A DNA stretch of 64,000 nucleotides. Source: Callipepla californica brunnescens (taxonomy: Eukaryota > Chordata > Aves > Galliformes > Odontophoridae). The stretch covers positions 558,001 to 622,000 of the forward strand of contig JALIRH010000123.1 in assembly GCA_023055505.1 (NCBI GenBank). Direction: 5' to 3'. A model generated the notes under the pieces. That model made no database searches, was not told the origin of the DNA, and saw nothing but the letters and a program-made list of their open reading frames with translations. Made by a program: the position numbers and the translations under genes. Below, piece after piece: positions 54,603 through 64,000 of this stretch (position 1 is the stretch's first letter; each line of letters opens with the position of its first letter).

Positions 54603-56989
54603 ACAATCAAAATGTGGAAAGCAATAAGCAAACAGCGCTGGGTGTGCCGGGGAGCGTCTGCTGACTTAAAGTCAATCGGACGCTGAATCACTTGAGGGGA
54701 GGATACTGATGTTTGTGATAGAACATGTCCACCAGGTGTGCAGCTACATCACTAAGAACAGAGTTTGGCCCCTGACTGGAATGCGGCGTTACAGCCCCAG
54801 AATTACAAAAGATTGATCACTCTGCAGCACACAGTGCTTCATGGAGGGCTGTCACATCTGCAGCCCCCAGATGCCACTGCCATTGGTTTCCCTGAGCTCC
54901 TGCTTACAGCCAGCACTCAGCTTTCTGTTCTTAAGGCAGCAAGGACAGCGTGCTGCCGTTTCCACAACGCGGTGTCTCTGCAGGCACGCTGCGAGCACAG
55001 GGAAGCCAAGACTACACAGCACCTTAGTGTTCACACTTAAGGTTTCATCTGTACTTCATACATCCGTGAAAATCATTTAGCTACAAAACCTGAGGTAGAA
55101 AAAACAACCGCACATCTGGTCTATACGTGTTATTAATATGCACCCGTATCGATTTTTAGTCAAGATGCAGTACAGTAACTCCTTGGAAGAAACACAAAGA
55201 GTACGCACACTGAGAGCAAGAGGACCTTATCAGTGGCATGTCATAGCAACGCAGTATGGAGTATTTTTTAGTCACGGTGTTAACTCAAAACAGCTACTAC
55301 GCTTTCAAACAGAACCCAACTTATTTCATGTGAGCTTTCAAGCATATCCAGAGTCCTTGAGAGCAGGAGAAATCAGAAGCAATGTTATCCTACACCTCAA
55401 GGAACACTTCCCACCCCTTCAGGATACAAACCTTTAATACCACCACAGCAACCACAGCATTTTCTTCCAATAAAAGAATAAGCCAAAGAAAGAAAAATAA
55501 ATGTCAACCAAGTTTATTTTGCTTTCAAGCAGTGTTCTTTAAGCACTGCTGCATGGCAGACAATGTAAGTCAGTAAAAGTCATCACCAAAGCCAGAGGGT
55601 TTATTTTATTCTATTTTTATTTTCTGAGTAGTTCAAAAGACACAGCCTATTCTAACAGGATAAATATTTTAACCATTTCACTTCGAGTTAATGAAGGCTC
55701 ACAAATGAGCAACGCTCCTCACTGAGGAAAACTAAAAGCTGCCGTCGACAAAGCGACAGCACACACACAAAAGCAAAAGAACTGTGTAAAAACAACTAAC
55801 TGTTCTGTGTTCCCATCCTCTTTAGAAGTCGCTTTACAATGGGATGATATGCACATGACCTTGCTGCAAACTTGCCATGCAGCTTGCAAATCCATGTAAG
55901 CCCAGCCTTTACCCACTCAAGTCCAAAAAGCTGCTAACTGACCGAAAAATTGCAGCACTATCATCCTCTGCTTAACAAACTGTTGTAGTCATTACTTTCT
56001 CTCCCAGACTGCAGGGCAGGCTAGAAAGAAGGTGATCCCAAATTAAGAATGGATACTCTTACAGGAAATGGTATCGTTTAGCAATACAGTCCTTTACAAT
56101 TTATGTTTTGCCTCTTTTCCCCTCAGCCACAAAAACGGGCATGAAATAATTACTTTGAAAACGCATTAATTTTCAATTCATGCAAACCTGCATAAAGATG
56201 ACCCACCAAAAGCTGAAACAACGGCAGGATATTTCACAGAGCATTCCTTATACAAAAAACACATGAGAAATAGGGCCACTCGGTGACATTTTAATTTACA
56301 GATCGGCATCGTTTTGGTCAACAAACATCCAAGTGCTGTTTTCTGCTGTCACAACAAAGCGGCTGTACAAAAAGAAAACCGCAGAACTCGTTTTTTAATC
56401 ACATGCTATAAATAAGAGCTGTCCAATTACTTTTAAACACGAAATAGTCCTGCACTTCTTTTAAGGACCCGTGCCAAAGATACCGTGATTTGGAGCAGGA
56501 AATCCCGTAGGTGTTCCTTGACGGCAGGGATATCCTGGCTTAAACTGAAGAGTCCTGTCACAAACAGGAGATCAGCGACACACTCCTGAATAAACATCTG
56601 GCTGTTCACTGGATTTCCAGGGTTTCATGGAGTACTTATTTTCCCTTGTTGAATATATATGCAAGCACTGATGCGTGCATTGTCAAACCCGACCAGACCA
56701 AAATTATACATATGTTGTTGTGATTCAGAACAGGAATACAACATTTTGACGTCTGAAAGGTTTGTTTCCATCTGGCTCACCATCTTACCAGCAGTGTGTG
56801 AAGCGTCTGTTACAACAGAGAAGATGTGCTGAAGAATATCACAGAAATACGTCTGACAGAAACTCTGAGCAGCAGCCTCTTCCTGTGCAGCATCTTGCAG
56901 CAGAGTATAAAGTACCCGAAGCCCTGTCATCGGAGAAAACGGACACAGTCATGCTGTACACCAGTGTGGTTAAATCACGCTCCCTTTAT

Positions 56990-59600
56990 TACCCAGACTG
57001 CCTTATTCTTGTAGTGTTTAGGACAGGGGTGGACAGAGAATAGCACACAATCATTGGCTGGGAGCCCCGAAGAAAAACAACTTTAAAACAACTCCCAACA
57101 ATTAACAGCAGTGAGAAACACATTCTGGAGGAGGGAACTTTTGACATCCTCCTAACCCTACAAAATACAGGCAGGAATGCATCAGCGGCGGATGTGAAAG
57201 GCGGTGCTGGCAGGGCGTCCCCTGCTTCAAAGTGCACTTTTCCTCTCCCACTCGCCACAGACCATCTCCTGCTTTTACATTTCTCGAGGCTCACACAGTG
57301 CAGTTTCCTTTGAGCACCGGATCAGCGCGGCCAGTGCATAACACAGAGCCCAAAGGGAACACCTGCTAGCTAAGCAGAATAGACTACCAAGGATAGCTTA
57401 CTCTAAAAATACCTCTAGAGACAATTATCAGCAGTCCAGTGAGGCCTTCTTCGCTGAAGGCTGAACAACATCATCACAGAAGTTTCCCACAGACGTCTTG
57501 GCAGCTGGGGTTGCTCAGCTGAAGCAGCTCATGTCCGCCTTGTTATTGCAGGAATTCTTCAACAAAGCCCTGAAAAAACGGCATCAAGGATGAACAAAAC
57601 TACACCAAAAGCTTCACGCATCTTTCTGCCTTTTCAAAGCAAGACAAACATCCCAAGAAATTCTGACAAGCACTGGCAAGTGTTACACTCATCATTTTCA
57701 CGGCATTTCCTCAGGCAGCCGGCAGAAGGAGGAAGCCACATCTGCACAGAGCACCAACTCTGAAGGCACAACCGTGAAGAGCCAACCACAGAACTTCACT
57801 GCTACAAACAAGAGAATCTCTAGGAAGAGATGGACTAGTTAATTAGCAATTACACACACCCAGTTGCTTCACAAGCTGAAATGCAACACAAAGATATCTT
57901 TTATCCCTCCCAAACAGAAACAACTGGCTAAGACCGGGGCGGCTTCACAGCGATCATTTCTATCCAGAGATGGAGAGCTCTTACAATTCATGGCATTTAC
58001 GCAGCTATTCTGAACCTTCCTCAGCAACTCCCATCCTGGAGGGCATTCAATTACTCAAGTGCGACAGAAACAGCTTCTCAATGAAACCTGAGGTGAAGTT
58101 TAACTCACTGCTATTAAAAAAAAAAAAAAAAAGCCGTATTCCCTTAGTCTAAGGAACCTCCATTTCTTTATGTCACAGACAGCTCCCAGTCTGAATTCAC
58201 TCACCAAGCATTCATTTATCTGCTGTCTTTTTCACTGACAACTCATAAACTATCCCAGTGAGGCAAGATGCCAAATAGTGCAGGGAGCACAATGAGAACT
58301 GAAGCAGAACACCAGTTTCAGGAGCACTGAGCTGCTGCATCAGTTCAGCCCATTCAGAACCATCACCCTGAAGAGAAAGCATGCAGGAACTGTAACAGTG
58401 CCCTCTCCAGTGAGCGAAACTGCATCCAACTATTTCAGGGCACTGATGGATATCTGGCTGTCAGCTCGAAACCGAGACAGGAAAATACTGCTCGTCTGCA
58501 GCAAATACAGTGTACAACAGGGGTGACTGAACACTGTGTGTGACTAAAGATGCAGGAAAGCAACAGTCTCTGTACTCAGCACTTAAAACTTCCTTTCACC
58601 TCTATCTGCAACATTTCTCATTGTATGTTTGAAAGCCCAAATAACAGAATCCAAAACAAGTCTGAACTGTGCAGCTGGAATGGCCAGAAATGCTGGAAAG
58701 CAATGAGAATTTACAGCCTGGAGCAGCAAGAAAAAGTTGTATGCTCAGGATATTCTTCAAAGTCCTGAGAGCAGTGGAGCAGAGGGAAAGAAGGGGGGAA
58801 GAAAAAAAAACAAACAAAACAAATGCACCAGTCAGTCAGTCAAAGCTTTCTGAACAGCTCAAAGATTTACTATAATATCACGTCCTAAGAGTGAGTCAGC
58901 ATCCAATACGGAATAGTATTCAGATCTCAGGTTTAAAGAAACTTGAAAACAAAGGATGCAGTTCACACATTCCCAGCAACATTTTTCCCCATACTTTCAC
59001 CACCACAGCTTGATAAGACCATTTTCTGGACTTAGACAGTGTCAGCAGGGTGAACCACATTTTGTCAGTGCCCAACATTAATTACCACTTGCTCCACAGG
59101 CACAGGACAGACGGCCTCAGCAGTTAAGCACCCAGCCACCACAGGGATACGCTTTCTGATTAACACTGCTGCAAAACGGCACTGATCTATTGTGCAAGTG
59201 CCTGTTGTAAACCGTAACACAGAAACTCCATCAGCTACGGAAATCAGCAAAGAAATATTTAAAGAACTAATCAATACTTACACTCGAAGTACATATGAAT
59301 GTACTTGAAGCATACTTCAGCTTCCAGCACCATGACATTCCAAGGTCCTGGAACAGAAAAACAACTCCTAATTTCATTTCAGAACTGTACCAAGAAATTA
59401 AGTCAGTGAGATTAAGATGTTCACCTAGACAGCCAGAATTCATGAACCTCACCTTATTTTCCACAGAACAGAATAACGCTATGTAAACTACATAGCATAA
59501 CACGCCCTGCCCCCTTTTTTGCAATATCAAATACTAATACTCTTCATATAAAATCCCTTTTATTTATTTTTTCCATTATCCAAATTTAACATGTAAATAC
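56990..59600. other. Intronic sequence of XPO1 copy 2
   Basis: No exon recognised. Contains an A-rich run at about 58119-58133 and, from 58920, the segment that pairs with the end of copy 1 (5880-5997). Small open frames are not supported. Confidence 0.5.
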
Positions 59601-62069
59601 CTTATTGACCATATTTAACGTGCACTTAAAAACAGCATCAACGACCTGAGGTATTTCAGCAGCAGTGTGCCCACCCAGCTTGTTAGCAATGACAGCCATA
59701 GCACTGAGTACTGCAGGCTCTCTAGCAGCTGGAACATTTCTCTGGTAGTCAACGAGAGCGGCACCCAACAAGGGAGGAACAAAGTTTGCAGCAACCTAAA
59801 TCAAGAGCAAGACATGGTTAGAGCAGTGCAGTTACCCAACAAAGCCTCACACAATGACACAGCAGTTCGGAAAGAAGCTCCAAGTAAACTTACACGTCCA
59901 CATGCTTCCCACACACTGTGTTCATCCAGCAGTGGTCGCCTGAGGGCTCTCTTACACCTTCCTGCTTTGCCTTAGGACTGCTCTCAGCTGACACTACCTG
60001 AAGCACTCCAAACACAGCTCAGGCCCACCCCTGTACCATCACAGCTTTTCATCCTTCCTGCAGATACTGCAGCGGTCTGAAACTAGTTCCTGTGAACAGA
60101 ACAGTGTTAACTGCACTGCAGCACAAGAGCAGAGCTGCTCCTGAATGTGTCGTTAAGAACTATTTGTATGAAACATTTACTTACCACCTGAGGATCGCTG
60201 GACCTGCTCACCCAGCCTGAAGTCAGTTTTAAGGTTTCCCTTCTTACAGTCCTCATCCTTCTAACCAAGGGCTGCTTTGTTTCCACTTCACCTGAAAAGT
60301 TGCAAAGCTTCACTGAACCTGGGTGAAGACGTGTCAACAGATTCCCTTCATCTCATTCCATAAAATTTAGAACGTTTCATTTTTATACCCAAATGACAAA
60401 GAAGGAAGATCTCTCCTTCATATTATGCAGATTAAAACTGTCTCCCCATTACTTCAGCTCCATGGATCCAAGTTGCAATTTAGTATTCCAGTGCTACTGC
60501 TGACAGCACACTCTGACACCACAACTCGGACACAATGCTGCAGCTTCTTTTTCAAGGAAGGGAATGTTCGTTCAGCTCTCAGGTTCATGCTTACCTCTGG
60601 TTCTCACTGTGTGATGAGAAGAACCAACCTATACAGTGTTCTAAAGCACGCTCCTGATTTTGTCACAAACATAATCATTCAAACTTGTCTTCACTACGAG
60701 GAGCCCAATTCTTACTTCATTTTCTCACATCCAAGTCCATGTAAGTCTCATCAGTAGAACTTGCTCTAATTGAGTGCACAGCCACACAATCGTAACAGTA
60801 TATCCAAGGAAAACCTCACCAGGCTGCAGCCAGGGAAACAAGGGTAGAATTGCTTCTGCTGGCATCAGAGATAACAGCTGTGAGAACACGCTCAGAGGCA
60901 AGTGCAATCACAACAGCTCTTGCTCTAGTAAAATGTCAGGACTAGAAGATCTAGCAACTGCTTCCTATTTCTGTTGTTGCTGTGTTTTAGTTTTGGTTTG
61001 AGCACCTTCTGGTAATTAGAGCTGCAGAATCAAAAGAATGCATTAAGTTCTGAGAAGCTACTTCAAGGTGTATTATTTGCATGGGTAAGAAAAATCTGTC
61101 GTAACACAGCTCCAATAACCAAGTCACCTCATTTGTCAGGGAATGCTACAGCAGCACATTCCACTTCGGTATCATAGACCCAATTTTTTCCACGTAAAAG
61201 TGGTTAGGTAACTTGGGTAGCTTCTAATTCCTTCTCAGTGATGACCAGTCTAGTTTACTGGAAATTTGAGGCATCTTCACTGAAGTCACACTTCTGTAAT
61301 AAAGCTGTTTCAGGAACAGAATATCACCAAACCAGAACTCTGCCAACATACTGGGGTCTTGTTCAAAAAGAGCAAGTCCGAACTTACAACTGTGTCTCCA
61401 CAAGACTGCTATTAGTCAGCAGTCTCCTGTATCCTTCAGTTTCTTTGAATAAAACATCTGGCTAACAAAAATAATAACCTAAGCAAGCACATTTTCAGTC
61501 ATTCTCTTGCCCAAACGCACACACAATGAAACAACAAAAACCACCACCAACCACAGACACACAGTGAGATAAACCCAGCAAATTCACAACCTGATCACGT
61601 GCACTGCCCATCCCAGTGTTACAAAGGACATGGAATTTCTTACCGTCAGCCTCAAGAGCTGCAGAAATATTCTCACTTGGGCACTTGGACACATTCAGCA
61701 CACCTAAATAAATTCTTCCCAGCTGAATCACAAAGGGGCAGCCAGCTGCTTTCCATGCCCTTACACTGGTTTTCAGAATGCTACCAAGCTGCGTAACAGC
61801 TTCAGGATCCTTCAGAACATCAACATTCTGTGGAAAAGAACTGAGCTAACTCCATTCAGTCAATGAAAACGCCATTTATCTTCTAATACAAAAACGGTCA
61901 CTTTCACATGTTTATCTTACACACTGCATTAAACCGTGTTCTCTAAAGTTCCTTAAACTGGAGTTAAACCAGTCTCAGTTGTTTAGGTCTCCTTCAACAC
62001 TTCTACTGACAGATCAACCATTGCTTTATAAAAGTTCAGCACAGACAAGTTCACCACATTCCAGGGGTA

Positions 62070-62094
62070 AAAAAAAAAAAAAAAAAAAAAAAAA
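62070..62094. repeat. Poly(A) tract
   Basis: About 25 A residues in an XPO1 copy 2 intron. Copy 1 has T-rich sequence of a different length at the equivalent place. Confidence 0.9.
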
Positions 62095-63507
62095 GTAACA
62101 ACAAACATGCAGCAGTTTTACTTTAATTGAATATGCTTAAAATTTACGGTCTCACTTTTGTTGCCTGTTGAATTCTGCAGTCCCATACTGGATTAGGGAG
62201 CAGCATGTGTTTTTCTATCAGATGCTCCTGTACAGTCCGGTCTGTCTGCACCCCAACCACGTATCCTACTGCTCCATAGAACGGATGCACCTGATTGGAA
62301 AACAAGAAGTCCAACAGAAAGTTAAGGAAGACTAACCAAAAATTCACCACGTTCAAAACTAGCAGGTAGTAAAAGTTAAAAATGAGTTTCCAGTGACTAA
62401 ATACCCACTTCCCACCTGAGTTCACAAGATCATTCTTCACCCTTTCCTTACTTGCTCCACATTTAAAGCGAGCCTCCCCTCCCCTCCAATGCTACTGTGT
62501 ACATCCCAGAGGCGTCCTTGGTTTTACCACCATATCCTGAAGTAAGCCATCTCAGGCACGTGCTTTCTCTTACAATAGCTCCATTTCTTTCTGTCACAGA
62601 ACTTTGGGCTGACTCAAGTGCAGGAAAAACAGAAGTTGGAACTCATTACCTCCTCTGCCCAACATTCCCAAGTTACTGCAGTGCATCAGCCCATGCTGTG
62701 TGTGCACTGCACTCCATCAGAGCACATTCCCCTGCAAATACCCTCTCTCCCCTGCACATGCCAGACCCATAAGTGCACTACCAAAGCAGAACATTCTCCT
62801 TCGCTAATCAAGACCTCAAATTTACATTTACCGTCTCATTTAAAAGCATTCTAAAGAATTTCAACTCAGCAGTCCTTGCATTATTAAGATCTTAATTAGA
62901 ATTCTTGGAAGGAGAATGAATCTGACCGTACCACCTGTAACGTAACACTCTCACTGACACACACCGTGACTGAGAAACACAATTCAAGTCTTAAAGTCTA
63001 CTACCACTTCATTTTTGATGTGTCACGACGCTGACTGCCTTCACAAATTCACTCACACTCCTGAATTCAATGTACCTGATGTGACTGAAGGTCACAGATG
63101 ACCGGATTAATATTGTTCAAGGCATCACTCCTCCCACCTGAACCTGAACAAAATGTCGGCGGCACTTCTGTGCTATTTTTATCAAGGTATCACAAGCCGT
63201 ATCTCACAAGCCATATCCTGGACTCCATTGTGGGTTTCTAAATTAAATCACATCAGTTACTGCTTTCTATTTCCCCCAGACATGCACATACACTGAGCAT
63301 ATATTGTTTTTCATTCAGAAAGTCAGAACAGCAAGTGAAAGGATGGTCACCATGCAGAAACACAAAGAACTCGCTGAATGCTGTCTTCAAAACCTCCCAG
63401 TGAGCTCTCACAAAACGTGGGTGTTGGCCTACTATGTACATTCTGTTGGATGCAATAATGGCTTTATTGTCTGTTCCTCTCTTTTCTTCACAGAGTCCCA
63501 GGAGATC

Positions 63508-64000
63508 CTACAATATAACATACGATTAGTTTTCTCCCAAGTTCACAGACTAGATGAGCAGCATAAAGGCTAAAATAAGCTGCAATAACAATACAAGAAA
63601 GCAGTTGCTATTATCCAGCTGCATTTTCAGTCATGTGATTTAGATGTAATTAATAACTGCTGCAGGGCAGACTGCAGCAACCCGAAGTGCTGAGCACTGA
63701 GCAACCAGCTGATAAACATACAGGTGTTACACAGCAAGCAGGGGAAACTAACTCCTCTCTGCCTATGGCATAACAGTGACACATTTCACTTCTGTAGGCA
63801 ACGTCTTCTTCCCTTCCACACACACTTACTAAAACTTAAGTGGCAGAAGAGAAGGTGCTAGTTGGTTAAAAGCAAAGCACGTTCCTTCGCTTCGTTAAGG
63901 TTACTCTTACTTCATTAGTGCTTCCTTCCTGTGTCTGTGGCATTCCTAAAGCAAAATATTTCAGCATAAGCCAGATTTTCTCTCCAAAATGTTCACAGTG
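63508..64000. other. Upstream intron of XPO1 copy 2 (to window edge)
   Basis: Lies 5' of the first exon seen in copy 2. No exon recognised. The last 34 bases match 6004-6037 on the same strand at 31 positions. Confidence 0.5.

Larger units (their letters stand above)
54575..63507 (-). pseudogene. XPO1: XPO1 (exportin-1) paralogue, copy 2, with 3' UTR
   Basis: Minus-strand exons: 63507-63351 ([20 protein letters not shown]...), 63237-63076 (VQDMAC...KIAQKCRRHFVQVQVG), 62290-62156, 61827-61644, 60291-60185, 59795-59601, 56923-56789 (LRVLYTLLQDAAQEEAAAQS) and about 56687-56484 (LTMHASVLAY; TGLFSLSQDIPAVKEHLRDF). The four central exons are intact and pair with copy 1. Lesions: in 63237-63076 a ~14-bp tandem insertion and a ~16-bp deletion break the frame; the last exon shown has lost its acceptor, carries an ~8-bp deletion and an internal deletion, and has TGA after KISTP. 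The exon encoding the segment between 59601 and 56923 was not found, and the final coding exon is gone except CD-stop (56403-56395). The 3' UTR resembles that of vertebrate XPO1 and ends at AATAAA 54602-54597. Confidence 0.9.

Noticed and set aside
55138..55437. 99-codon plus-strand frame over XPO1 copy 2 3' UTR
   Set aside because: It lies antisense to a recognisable 3' UTR, with no similarity to a known protein and no splice or promoter context.

Overview
The window looks like avian, most likely galliform (chicken-type), nuclear DNA from a repeat-rich, probably subtelomeric or dot-microchromosome region. The reasons are: a CR1 LINE fragment with a typical reverse-transcriptase stretch and a CR1 3' tail; three different endogenous retroviruses (ERVs); long blocks of degenerate TTAGGG/CCCTAA repeat; short GC-rich introns filled with minisatellites, as in avian microchromosome genes; and exons whose translations match the vertebrate proteins XPO1 (exportin-1) and SGF29. 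No prokaryotic or organellar content was seen.

Layout, left to right. 1-1922: the 5' part of a minus-strand ERV (LTR, tRNA-Lys-type primer binding site, leader ORF, gag start), inserted in a CR1 (1923-2440). 2441-5997: a plus-strand fragment of an XPO1 paralogue with four recognisable exons. 6064-14010: degenerate TTAGGG repeat, interrupted by an env-less ERV with a tRNA-His-type primer binding site (7596-12610). 14010-20790: a tandem satellite with a ~592-bp monomer. 20790-24845: CCCTAA-type repeat including a near-perfect telomeric core. 24846-26335: the opposite polarity, TTAGGG. 26340-30704: a 5'-truncated ERV ending in an LTR. 30705-36840: a GC-rich minisatellite region holding a decayed minus-strand SGF29 copy. 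36841-37610: a fragment of the ~592-bp satellite; 37611-38965: CCCTAA-type repeat; 38966-44955: a diverged second satellite array. 45083-45592: a relative of the first LTR. 45593-54180: low-repeat DNA with a well-formed five-exon gene of unknown identity (49065-50829, minus) and one transmembrane-coding exon. 54345-54560: a G-rich telomere-like variant. 54575-64000: a second XPO1 paralogue on the minus strand, running from internal exons to a recognisable 3' UTR.

The two XPO1 fragments face each other across about 53 kb and the sequences next to them also match in inverted orientation, so the window is a decayed, imperfect inverted duplication filled with satellite, telomere-like repeat and ERVs. 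Both XPO1 copies and the SGF29 copy carry disabling lesions. The only intact-looking multi-exon gene is the unrecognised 212-residue protein at 49-51 kb. The exotic content is architectural (satellite higher-order structure, telomere-like long-unit repeats, fold-back junctions, repeated CTCF-like motifs). I saw no convincing new enzymatic or defence system.
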